In this document: piece after piece, positions 7,633-16,162 of the stretch | How positions within the stretch are numbered: the first letter of the stretch is position 1 | How the letters are laid out: each line of letters begins with the position of its first letter | Assembly (NCBI RefSeq): GCF_004359215.1 | Contig: NC_090611.1 | Location: 2,774,048-2,794,870, forward strand | Source of the DNA: Bremia lactucae | Lineage: Eukaryota > Oomycota > Peronosporomycetes > Peronosporales > Peronosporaceae | Direction: 5' to 3' | DNA: 20,823 nt | Made by a program: the position numbers and the translations under genes | The notes under the pieces: model-generated | The model's input: the letters and a program-made list of their open reading frames with translations, nothing else | Told to the model about the DNA's origin: nothing | Database searches by the model: none

Positions 7633-8110
7633 TGGCACTCGGGTGAGGTTTACATATAGTGATTCGCCCTTATGTATTTGGTGCACACAGATGCATTCAC
7701 ATTATAAGGGATGACGTCTGACGTCATCTGCGAGGTGAGGTATTTAGAATAAATTAGAATATATCACGCTCACCATGCAGGGATGCTCATCTACAGTGGT
7801 GTTATCTAAATTTTTTTTGGGTAAAAACGGTTTTATATTAAAATCTCTATAATAAAATCCTATTAAACTTACTTCTAGAACACAGTGCGCACGAGAATTC
7901 GGGCAACCGCTTCCGTGACGGCACTTATCTACGAGTACAAATTTGTTGTGTGAGATCGCCTTAGGTCCCACCAGCTACCTCGCTGCACATGAGAGAAGAC
8001 AAACTGCTTCCGTGTTTTGCTCGAAGGTGTGTGCGTTGTAGTGTGAAGTCGCTTTAGAAGCGTCTGCCTGTATTCCCTCCGTTCTAGTATCTTAAGATTG
8101 TTAGCCAAGA
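7633..8110 (+). repeat. Lone LTR relic of the element D family
   Basis: This stretch aligns in direct orientation with D's LTR (17756-18240). Matching blocks are GCACTCGGGTG-GGTTTACAT, GATGCATTCA(C/T)ATTA, ATGACG(T/C)C(T/A)(G)CGTCATC, then CCCACCA-CTACCTC(G)CTGCAC and AGAGAAG, and CTGCTTCC-TGT-GTTGCTCGAAGGTGTGTG. No matching Gag sequence follows it, so it is a solo or truncated LTR. The outer boundaries are approximate. It holds small open frames on the minus strand that I regard as chance. Confidence 0.75.
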
Positions 8111-8135
8111 ACAATAGGCATGCATTTAATAGAAG

Positions 8136-8187
8136 GCAATAGTGGCCGGTTTTCTTCTATTTTCTTAGAAAAAACGGCCACTATTGC
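8136..8187. repeat. Long stem-loop just beyond the Ulp1-like fragment
   Basis: GCAATAGTGGCCG (8136-8148) pairs perfectly with CGGCCACTATTGC (8175-8187). The stem extends inwards by a GTTTTCT / AGAAAAAAC stretch with one bulged base, leaving a loop of about ten bases. On the minus strand it lies 12 bases past the stop of the protease fragment. It could be an RNA 3' structure or the remnant of a fold-back transposon end. Confidence 0.85.
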
Positions 8188-8198
8188 ATTTTGTTTAT

Positions 8199-8661
8199 TC
8201 ACTTTCTTCGCATGATCGTAATGATGCTTTCTGTAAAGCCTGCAGTTTTCATGCAGCATCTTGGCTCGAAACACCTGAGCTGGTTTACCTTCCCCGATTG
8301 CCCTGCCTTGTCACTTTCACACACGTAGTAGGATGTAAAAACGCCGCAAGAGTTGCCATCCATTTGCTTTGTAACCTTACACATACATCTTTTTATAATA
8401 TATGCAGACACAACTTTTGAAAACAGTTAATTTTTCAAAAACTCACTTTATTCAATGGATGTGCGGCCGAATCAGCCCTACGAACTTAATCATATATTGA
8501 AGATCAGAGGCATCGGAGCCTATAATGTAAAATATTGTTAGACGAACGCTCAGACAAACGTGCCCCAACAATGTATGTTGCGCTATCCCGGGTAGTTGAC
8601 GAAGACTATCCGCGAAGAAACGTGAGCTGACAACGATTACATGAAAATACTGTGCTTCGTC
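8199..8661 (-). pseudogene. Ulp1-type (C48 family) cysteine protease fragment
   Basis: On the minus strand, frame 8411-8199 reads KQMDGNSCGVFTSYYV (about 8365-8315) and ends at a stop. This matches the QxDGxxCGxF block of Ulp1/SENP proteases, with the oxyanion Gln and catalytic Cys both present. Upstream, about 8661-8587, the stretch EAQYFHVIVVSSRFFADSLRQ resembles the HW…VVI…DSL block, where the catalytic His would be replaced by Gln and the Asp is kept. Stops separate the two blocks. Such proteases remove SUMO-like modifiers, and they are often carried as passengers by DNA transposons (for example Ulp1-bearing MULEs). Here it may be either a captured transposon gene or a decayed host gene. 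The C-terminal block is solid, the upstream one tentative. Confidence 0.6.
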
Positions 8662-9009
8662 TTTGTCATGCTTTCATAAGATGTGCGATGATGCAGTGCA
8701 AATATATGTATAGTTTGTTTATGTGTGTATGTCCGCAAAAATGATGCCATTGTCTGATCATTTGTCCCATGTTCTCAACAAGCAATGGTTTTATTGCTTC
8801 ACGGAAGTTCTAATTATCATCGACGTCATCGTCCGTTTTGGTCTAGAAGAACTCACCTTCGCAAAATTAACATTTCTACAACTCGAACTTGGAATCCTTG
8901 AATTAGTTACCATCGTTGACAGTTAAAATCCTTATATTGTTATAATGCTTGAATTAGTTACCATCTTTAACAATTACTCACATCTGTGATTAAGTACCTA
9001 TTCTTCTCC
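8662..9009. other. No recognised gene; small internal duplication
   Basis: I see no domain in either strand here. The stretch contains CTTGAATTAGTTACCATC twice (8897-8914 and 8948-8965). Weaker similarity of the following 15 bases gives a 51-bp direct duplication. This is where the 5' LTR and PBS of element C should be, yet no TG..CA repeat resembling 7007-7524 or 16163-16675 was found. Confidence 0.6.
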
Positions 9010-9083
9010 TCAGTAATTTATCGTTGGCCCCTCAAGAAGGCTTTCACGCAACGCGTGAAGGTCACTCGTTTGAGTGAACTTGA

Positions 9084-10179
9084 ATGGAGATGATCAATCG
9101 TAGGATTTCGGTCGTAGGCGGACCAGATGTTGGCGCCATGCTCTTAGCTCTGGACACAGACCGAATCATACAACATAGCCAAGAAAAAAGTAGCCTTGCT
9201 GGTGAAGCAAATTCTCAACGCGGAAGTGTTGAGGGAACAGTGTGCTCAATAGTGTTGAGATAATAGCAGTAACATGCTGCTCGCGGGTCGCCGCGACAGC
9301 GACGACCCGAAAGCTTAATGATCGAAAATTTTAAGTTTAAGGCCGTTGAAGAAGACTCCCTTTTGAGATGTTCCGTCGATTTAGACGACGCAATTGAAGT
9401 CGCCGCCTAAATGATGATGCGACGAAAGTGCAATATGGCATTTCTCACTTAGCCGGACGTGCCAAATCTTGAGCCTTAGGCCTCAACTTCACGACGCATT
9501 GGTTTTAAGTCGTATGAGATCTTTAAGACCCGACTCAGGCAAACCTTTTAGCCATCACGTGCCGAGTTCAGGACTCGAGCTAAGCTCCTGGATTTGAAGC
9601 AGGGCAAGCGTGACATTAACGCCTATGCCCAAAATAGGTCATGTGTATCGTTAGTCATCCAATTGATGAACAAACACAGGCAACTGTGTTTATTAAAGGT
9701 CTTGCAGACGGTCATGCCAAGACTCACCTGTTCCGGCTCGAATTAGATTCGCTTGATCAATCGATCTCTGTAGCGGACAGGAGGACTTCAGCCTGAAACA
9801 GGCTTTCGTCCATTCTGAATTTTATGGTCCTCCGACACGACAAGAAAATGAAGGCCCAAAACCTTTAGGCCTCTCAAGCAAAAAATCCCGATCTTCAAGT
9901 CAAAGACTATTGCAAAAATGCAATTGTTGTCAAAAGACCGGCCACGATTCCTGTGAGTGTATTGCCCACGCCCACTGCATAGAAACACTGAGCGAAACGA
10001 TCGACCTCCCGCGAGGAACAGAGGAGGCCGCGGATCCGACGCTGTTGCTAAATCGCATCGGCGAGGTCGATTGTCAAAAATGGTCGAGGTCAGTAGGTTT
10101 GGAGCGCCCTACAGATTCAGCAACGTCAAAAGAATTTGCAGGCCTTTTTAACGAAAGTTGCTTCACACACAAACACTGA
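9084..10179 (+). pseudogene. Gypsy C gag with intact zinc knuckle, broken
   Basis: The ATG at 9084 (MEMINRRISVVGGPDVGAML) opens about 60 codons to a stop; the same ATG is conserved in A. Core Gag fragments follow: GISHLAGRAKS near 9430-9470, DLKQGKRDI-type at 9590-9625, and HPIDEQTQATVFIKGLADG at about 9655-9710. The knuckle CNCCQKTGHDSCEC (9919-9960) has all CX2CX4HX4C ligands. It is followed by IAHAHCIETLSETIDLPRG, shared word for word with A. The frame then runs to 10179. Frameshifts and stops separate the blocks. Gag would coat the element RNA in the particle. Confidence 0.82.
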
Positions 10180-10197
10180 ATGTAACTTCTCTAGGGG

Positions 10198-10560
10198 ATG
10201 AGGTTAACCTCATTTTCCCGAAAACTGAGGTTCCTAGCCGATTGTGGGGCGTCGAATGAAATTTCACGCAAATCGCTAGAAGATCGCAGCCTCAAATTTG
10301 GTGAGCGCGATATCCCTCCAACCATATTGACAGTGCACCTAGCAGTAGGCGCATCAGTAACAGTAAAGAAGCGTTTAGTTTGTATTTAATACACTTTAAA
10401 GGGAACACAGTACGATAATTATTTCATTTTACTGAATTTGGATGACAAATTTGATGTCATCCTAGTACGAGCCATGCATAAACTGTAAGCATCAAGCCGT
10501 GACGATGCCTGCCTCTTAGTCATCAAATGGCTATCTGATGAACGTCTTGGAGCGTCCACA
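10198..10560 (+). pseudogene. Gypsy C aspartic protease, broken
   Basis: The frame from 10198 reads LRFLADCGASNEISRKSLED, with the catalytic Asp at 10240-10242, followed by DIPPTILTVHLAVGASVTVK (flap region) to a stop at 10387-10389. It resumes as YTLKGTQYDNYFILLNLDDK and FDVIL (10390-10475), the second conserved block, where the usual G after IL is lost. The active site reads DCGAS instead of DSGAS; A has the same Cys, so this is ancestral to the pair. The protease cuts Gag-Pol into its parts inside the particle. Confidence 0.82.
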
Positions 10561-11420
10561 AGCATGTGGATGTCCTACGATTGAGTGCGATGGCCTCCTT
10601 TGTGACTCGTTAGTACGTCTGCACGAGACCTCAGTGTGAACATCCATCACATTGTGGAGTTAAACACTGACGGCTGTGCACAAGCACAGGCAGCGTCGAA
10701 GATCCACCATTGTGACGTGTGCATAGTTATCGCGGCTGTGCACATGCACTAGTAGCGTCGAAGGTTGACCACTTGAATAAGTTGAGTGGTACGAAACAAA
10801 GATGCTTGCAACGAATGCAACATCCAATTTTTCTTAAAAGCCTATCTAAAAGGACAGTGCAAAAGTGCACAAATCCTAGATTGACTGGGAAGTCGATCGT
10901 AGAAGATCTCACTGTGGTTGCGCAATTACTGCTAGAGGCATTTGGGGAGGATACTCCCGAAAAAATAACTTGAGGAATAAGTCCCCAAGAATCTGCGGGA
11001 ATACGTCCCTATAAACCTGGGGTCAAAACATCCCAGGTACCTTTAGAAATAAGTCCCAAAGAGAAAATTTGAGTCGTTAAATATCTTAGTAAACAATGGA
11101 TCAAGCGTAGGCGCTTATACACTTGATCGGATAGCGCCTCCGAAGTTGACTTCGGAGATAACTATTGCGAACGCTCGAACCGAAACGATTATTGCGTGAT
11201 CTGCGTAGTAGCAAAGTCAAGCAGATCTGCGTACTTGTCACAGATGACAAGTACGTGGCCGATATTCGGTCGGCAATAGTATTTCCTGAGATTGAACGGG
11301 TTCTCAGCAGCTCATCGATGGAGACGAGAGGACTCGAATGAAAAGTTTCCCGTCCGTATCCCCTGAGAGCCTATGAAGACAAATCCTTTGTAAGGATTTG
11401 GTTTCTCCAAAGAAAAAGGC
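10561..11420 (+). pseudogene. Gypsy C protease-RT linker, degenerate, repeat-rich
   Basis: This region aligns with A's linker (5400-4714) and continues past the point where A is cut. It holds the 62-bp duplication (units at 10671 and 10733, each starting CGGCTGTGCACA). It also holds degenerate repeats of the GAATAAGTCCCCAAGAATCTGC type (10974-11060), which in A read as KNKSP-x-x-C units. Strong hairpins lie at 11138-11157 (8-bp stem) and 11231-11254 (10-bp stem). No single frame is open; frames 10719-10973 are partial. Confidence 0.6.
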
Positions 11421-12240
11421 ACTCGACACAAAATCGACCTGATTCCAGGTTCGAAATATTGCCTCGTAAACAAGTATTAGCGATCGACAAATTCTTGCTG
11501 ATCGCTTCGCAGCGGGCCACGTGAGGGAGTCAACCTCCCCACATAGTTCCTCGAACTTCTGTGTGCGTAGAGCAATAGGGGGGGTGGCGGTTTGTCCATG
11601 CGTTCAATAAATTGAGCGCTGCAACGGTACCGGCTTAAACGTCGATACCACGAAAAGTCGTAATTATTGATGATTTGTCGAAGAGAACTATATTTTCGTC
11701 AATGGGTCTGATGAATGATTTTTATCAGATGATTATGCTTGAACAGGATATCCTTTCACAGCAGTAAGCAACCCTAGCGGAATGATGTAGGAGTGGCTAG
11801 TTATGCCACAGGGGCTTAGTAATGCCACTGCAACATTCAGCAGATCTGTAACCAATCTGTTGAGATCGGTGCGGGATTTCACACCGAGATATTAAAATGA
11901 CGTCTTCGTTCATGTCAGAGCCATGAACGGAAAGTTGAACTTTGAAGTACATCGTACCCACGTCTGAAACGATCTTAAACTGATGCGTGAAGAAGAAGTT
12001 GTATGCAAATATCAAGAAGTGTATACTCGATGCAAGCGAAATACCACTTTTTGAGCGCATCGTGGGAACCGGAAAAGATCAAGGCGATCACCGACTGGCC
12101 TGTGTCAGTCGAAGGGACTACGAAAGTTCCTCGGCTTAGCGGCGAATTTTCCATTAGTTTTAATATTGTAATAATGTCGAAAAGATAGTACATTTTTCTT
12201 CTTTGTTGAAGAAAAGCGCGAAGTGTTCATGGAACTAATT
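11421..12240 (+). pseudogene. Gypsy C reverse transcriptase, broken, active site destroyed
   Basis: RT blocks in order: KIDLIPGSKYCL (about 11427), the AGHVRES region (11505-11535), FSSMGLMNDFYQMIMLEQDI (11693-11752), WLVMPQGL-like sequence around 11790-11820, and SVTNLLRSVRDF (about 11845-11880). The catalytic YFDD block reads Tyr, stop, Asn, Asp at 11890-11901, so both the frame and the first catalytic Asp are lost. KIKAITDWPVSVEGTTKV (12077-12130) is the end of the RT thumb. RT would copy the element RNA to DNA in the particle. At least five frame changes are needed to follow it, so this is a clear pseudogene. Confidence 0.87.
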
Positions 12241-12443
12241 GTCAGTGTTCCTTTACGTGTATCAAGCAAAGCTTGATGCGATCATTATGTCTATTGCTGA
12301 CCAAGCCACACCATTTCATGTGGTCTGTGACGCCAACGATTTTGCAAACGGCTGTGGGTTAATTCAATAGACAAAGACGGCGCAGAGCGCGTCGTCTACT
12401 ATCAGTCGCGTCACTTCAACCAGCTGAACGCAATTCCCCCGTG

Positions 12444-12467
12444 CATGGCAAGGAATTCCTTGCCATG
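12444..12467. repeat. 24-bp perfect palindrome inside RNase H
   Basis: CATGGCAAGGAA (12444-12455) is followed directly by its exact reverse complement TTCCTTGCCATG (12456-12467). It lies in the codons for the conserved HxKEFLAM block. Confidence 0.95.
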
Positions 12468-12606
12468 AAATATGCACTGGCTAAGTTTAAGGTGTATCTC
12501 TTGGGAGATAGACCGTTCATTGTTTATACGGACCATGCGCACGGCGGCAAACAGTCCACACCTCTCGCAAAGAATTGCGAGACGGTTGTCTTCCATCGCG
12601 GAGAAT

Positions 12607-12646
12607 AACTTCTCCGTGGAGTATATAACTTCTCCGTGGAGTATAA
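12607..12646 (+). repeat. 20-bp tandem duplication
   Basis: AACTTCTCCGTGGAGTATAT at 12607-12626 is followed immediately by AACTTCTCCGTGGAGTATAA at 12627-12646. Because 20 is not a multiple of three, it breaks the RNase H frame. Such a slip is expected after the element was already inactive. Confidence 0.95.
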
Positions 12647-12749
12647 ATCAGGACAACTTAAAGTCGTCGCTGATTACCTTTCGTTCCGGCCCGATTTAAG
12701 TCGGCTGCGCGAATCAACAGTGAGCATAAGGCCACTGTTGCGACAATAA

Positions 12750-13640
12750 GTGTTCCGTTGTCAACATTACTTGACGACATCGGAAGAGTTTATCAAGAAG
12801 ATGAGGCTCTTAAAGGGTTGATGGATTACCTTAAAAATCCATCCCAACAATCCTGAAAAATATTGTCGAAATTCTATCGATCCTCAACCGATCAATACAC
12901 AACACGCAATGAGTTACTGTACTATACAGTCATTGCTAGCGACACACCTCGTGTCGTCATCCCCGCCCATAATGATTTGCGCTTACGCATCATGCATGAG
13001 TGCCACGATGCACCAATAAGTGGCCATCGCGGACGTGTGAAGACTTATCTCACGATAAGTCGCGACTTCTATTGGCCACCCCAGTATGAGTTCGTCCGCA
13101 AGTACATACGTGCTTGCGAAGTTTGTCAACGGGTGAAGCCCAGTGCTTTATCCCATGGTCAGTAACAACCCCTGTCTGTCCCGGCATGTTGGCAGTCTGT
13201 ATCATGGACTACGTCTTCGAATTTTCTGAAGACAATCACAAGAATAATAGTGTTCTTGTTTTTGTTGATCGCTTCAGCAAGATGGTCCATCTTGCTGCAG
13301 TCCCGGAGTTGATTTCAATTGAAGGCTGTGCTCGTGTATTTGTTGAAGAGATATTTCGACTCCATGGATTACCCCGTGAACGGATCAGATCGAGACCCTA
13401 GATTCACGGCGGAATTTTGGCAAACTGTGTTCAAATCAGTTGAAACACAGTTGAAGATGTCAGCTTCTGTATCATCCTGAAGCGGATGGCCAGACGTTGC
13501 GGGCAAATCGTTTTCTTGAAGAGATACTTCGCGGATACGTCCACTCTTTCAAGAGTTGGAGCGAGTTCTTGCCGGTGGTAGAATTTGCCATCAACAATTT
13601 ATTGCCTGCTTCAACAGAGCATACATCATTTTTGTGAATG
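12750..13640 (+). pseudogene. Gypsy C integrase (zinc-binding domain and core), broken
   Basis: Frame 12863-13165 carries the HHCC domain: HDAPISGHRGRVKTYLTISR then FYWPPQYEFVRKYIRACEVC, with both His and both Cys present. The core begins at MDYVFEF (first catalytic Asp 13207-13209), then VLVFVDRFSKMVHLAAVP, and RLHGLP; a shift near 13383 leads to SDRDPRFTAEFWQ (second Asp 13388-13390). The third acid should be 36 codons on, in DGQTERxNR; the sequence reads DGQTLRANRFLEEIL, so Glu is replaced by Leu (13497-13499). PVVEFAINNLLPASTEHTSF follows. The enzyme would insert the DNA copy in the nucleus; the lost acid and two frameshifts make it inactive. Confidence 0.88.
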
Positions 13641-14429
13641 GCTTACGCCAGCCACGTAAACCCACCTTGTTTAAGAGTGACTCTTATTCAAGGGTGAGGG
13701 ACTCGCTCGAGCAAAGAATCTTCTAGCTCTTGCTCATCACGCATTGACTGTTGAGTCAATGCGAAGAATACCATTGTTAATTCAATCATCACTGAAGTGG
13801 ACAAACTCAGTAATAGCGACAAGGCAATTGCTGACTTTGATAACGATGCTGAAAGACTTAGCATCGTAAGTAATAATAGTGAGAACAATCTTCCATTCAC
13901 TAATGAGAAGAATGACATCTCCGCTGTGCGCACCGGTCGCCCCTGAAGACAAAAACGACACTGAGTCAGCAGGTGAATTCCTGCTGGCTAGAGAAGCAGT
14001 GAAAAATATTTCATCGCTGACGCGGTGGATTGACAGAAATGGAACTCTGATAAAAATTGAGTAGTAAACATTATCTCATTTAATATTAACGATCGAGTCC
14101 CACCGTCTCTGGTAAACCTACCAAAACATGAAATGACGATTGTGAGCAGTAATTAATTACCGCCCAAGTATATCGGCCTGTTTCGTGTATTGCACCGCCA
14201 AGGCAATGCATACGCGATCGAGCTGCCTCGTAGGATACGTACGACTCCTACGTTTCTTGTCGGGCGTCTCCACCCGTACCATCAATACGAGGCTTCTTCC
14301 GATTCCGGATCACCCCGGAACGGTCTAAGTCGTCTGCCAGAGCCTGATGGTCCCGAGCTAAAACATGATAGTCTCGGGACAGAGACTGATCCTCACAAAC
14401 CAGACGTTCCACTAAATCTCCCAAGATGA
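13641..14429 (+). pseudogene. Gypsy C integrase C-terminal region, broken
   Basis: The first part (13641-14100) has no clear domain. The end shows the SH3-like integrase tail: PPKYIGLFRVLHRQGNAYAI (14162-14220), LPRRIRTTPTFLVGRLHPYH (to about 14285), and a Pro/Ser-rich spacer to a stop at 14427-14429. The short ORF starting at 14190 is part of this block, whose real frame extends upstream to about 14160 behind a stop. This tail binds DNA non-specifically and leads into the chromodomain. Confidence 0.72.
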
Positions 14430-15111
14430 GATCTTTTGACGAGCTGTCACCAGCTCATTTTGAAGGCACTGATGTGTCCGTTTGTTCATCAGTTGATCAA
14501 CTGTATCTTAAGCATAGTTTTTTTCTTACTGGTAATAAGAAACATTGTCGACCGTCACCGCTAACTCGCGACGACGGTATCGCTCGTGCTCAAGGTCCTC
14601 CCGTAAATAATGGAGGATGTGCTCCAAGTCACGGTGTTGCCTCGGATTCGTCAAACGAGGCGAACCCGATTTTACCTCTCGCTTCACATCTATTAACGAT
14701 TTTCGAGTGGTGAAGCGTCTCCTTGTTGAACGCTTCTTGAACCACAGTGAGGTGAAAGGGGTTCGAACGAGTTATCTCGTTCGTTGCCGAGGGTATCCAC
14801 CTTCGCATGATAGTAAGGAACCTCGTTCCCAATTGATGATGGGCGTACCGGGTCTCGTACGACAGTACGACGAGACCCATCCTTCTCGACGGAAGGTCCA
14901 TCAGAGAACGAGCGCTTCCCGCGTCTTAAAAACATTAGAGTTTCTCAATCCCGTCGCGCATCTCATAAGAGGTGAGCGTCCTCCAGTGAGAATCGTTGAG
15001 GGAGTATGCCTCCTTAGGGGCATGTTACCTGCACCCTCAAAACAGCATTGGCATGAGCCCCCACACGAGAGGCAAGGTAACCCTGCTTCTCAAGACAAAC
15101 GGTGCGGCTAG
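14430..15111 (+). pseudogene. Gypsy C chromodomain at the end of pol
   Basis: Frame 14617-15111 reads FRVVKRLLVERFLNHSEVKG (from about 14700), then YLVRCRGYPPSHDSKEPRSQ and LVRQYDETHP. This is a chromodomain, which in chromoviruses steers integration to chromatin carrying particular histone marks. The first aromatic (Phe) and the Tyr of RGY remain. The Trp of the aromatic cage (YLVRW in relatives) is Cys at 14785-14787, and the Trp of the usual SWEP block is Lys. The tail runs on about 90 residues, rich in Arg and Pro, to a stop. 14430-14616 is spacer with shifted frame. Binding of methyl-lysine would be lost. Confidence 0.85.
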
Positions 15112-15144
15112 TAGCGTAACCGACTAAGGTGATTATTAAATCGT

Positions 15145-16013
15145 TCACGGGAAGTTCGATTTATCAAGCCAGGCCTGACGGCCTATGCTTTGCACATTCT
15201 GCACAAATGCTTCCCAAGCTTGGAATAAAGGAGTGACATCCTTTGCCCGCTTACATGTGTACCACCGATGCCGGAAAAAGGCATCGATAAAGAATTCCGT
15301 TACATTCTCATCAAACTTGTGAACCTGGATGAATCGAATAACGGAATATGGTATCGATCGTTGATCATACCAGACGAACGAGTTAGGTTGGCAACCAAGG
15401 CTTATTTCTGGAAGCAAACTGAAGAATCATTGCGGTCCTTCTCCCGTTGGCTCATGTTAACGCTAACGCTAACATTACTATCGGAGTGATCCGTAGAATC
15501 ACTCCGTCTCCGGTGATGCATAGGAGCACCACCAGTGGCAACCTTACCGAAGTGACCTTTACGATCACTTCGCTCCTGGTGATGCATACTGAGATCACCA
15601 GGGTTATCGTCGTCCATGGAGTCATCACAAGATGACTCCGCATTAAAAGGGTCCGACGAAGTGTCAAACAACCTCGTCGTCACCTCTTTGGTTGTCACGT
15701 TATAACCCGTAGGTTTAAAGGACATGGCCGGGTTGATCCGGAAGCCTTAACAATTGCCACCGAGAGCCGGGCGATGACGCCAACTCGGCCCAGTCACCTA
15801 CAATGAGAGTAGGAGGTGGCTTGTCTCTGCCATTTGCAATGGGAGTAGCAGGTGACATTTACCAGTCACCTCCAAATGGAGCAGGAGGCGACTTTTCCCC
15901 GCAGTAGACGCATTAGCGTCCACTGAAACATTTCCATCGCTAACAGCTGCACTAAGTCGTGCAACTGGCAGTTGCAACTGCAACTGCTTTGCTTCCTCAC
16001 AGGCGACGCGCAC
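15145..16013 (-). pseudogene. Decayed antisense ORF between pol and 3' LTR of element C
   Basis: On the minus strand, one frame runs from about 16013 to 15402 with only two stops (at 15800-15798 and about 15749). It then shifts near 15410 to the frame 15417-15145. The N-terminal part includes ARLSAAVSDGNVSVDANAST and three 12-residue repeats containing HLLL or RLLL. The middle is acidic (SSCDDSMDDDNPGDLS). The C-terminal part, FDENVTEFFIDAFFRHRWYT to FVQNVQSIGRQAWLDKSNFP, has the look of a folded helical domain with aromatic residues. Element B has an open antisense frame in the same place. I do not recognise the family. The alternative is chance openness on the non-coding side, but the length, composition and second copy argue against it. 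Confidence 0.5.
15792..15900. repeat. Three tandem 36-bp degenerate units
   Basis: The motif GAG(T/C)AG(G/C)AGG(T/C)G(G/A)C begins at 15807, 15843 and 15879, an exact 36-bp period. Unit ends carry GTCACCT at 15793 and 15865 as reverse-complement partners of the motif, so each unit can fold. In the antisense ORF they code for three 12-residue repeats. Confidence 0.85.
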
Positions 16014-16152
16014 TTGCGCTCACGAATTTTTTTTGGACATAATCAATAATGCAATAAAATTTGAGTTTATAAATAAGAAACCAATACCGCAACGATTTAC
16101 AGGAAAAGACATAACAGTATTTCTCTGTCACTCCACATCAGTCATATTAGTT

Positions 16153-16162
16153 AAGGGGGTGA
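16153..16162 (+). promoter_or_regulatory. Polypurine tract of element C
   Basis: AAGGGGGTGA directly precedes the LTR start TGTAATG at 16163, as AAGGGAGGGGTGA does in element B. It is the expected primer for plus-strand DNA synthesis. Confidence 0.75.

Larger units (their letters stand above)
12241..12720 (+). pseudogene. Gypsy C RNase H, broken
   Basis: Blocks: TPFHVVCDANDF-like sequence (about 12307-12345, first acidic residue), VVYYQSRHFNQ-type (12390-12420), HGKEFLAMKYALAKFKVYLL (12445-12500, with the Glu of KEFLA), DRPFIVYTDHA (12510-12540, with the Asp), and NFSVEYKSGQLKVVADYLS (about 12627-12680). A 20-bp tandem duplication at 12607-12646 repeats the NFSVEY codons and shifts the frame. 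The domain would remove the RNA strand during reverse transcription. A 24-bp perfect palindrome (12444-12467) covers HGKEFLA. Confidence 0.85.

Noticed and set aside
8723..8926. 67-codon plus-strand hydrophobic frame
   Set aside because: No domain, no start context, and an A/T-rich region; likely chance.
4714..11225. The A/C inverted pair as arms of one large fold-back transposon
   Set aside because: A continues into its own LTR and PBS, and C continues into full pol and its own 3' LTR, so two independent elements explain it better.
11138..11254. Hairpins resembling bacterial transcription terminators
   Set aside because: No T-run follows and the host is evidently eukaryotic.
14629..14935. 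Two minus-strand frames of 80-90 codons
   Set aside because: They are opposite the chromodomain, which is the supported reading.
15447..15635. Plus-strand frames in the 3' region of element C (also 15268-15489)
   Set aside because: They show repeated TLTLTLL and IT-rich strings from tandem sequence, and no pol-like domain.
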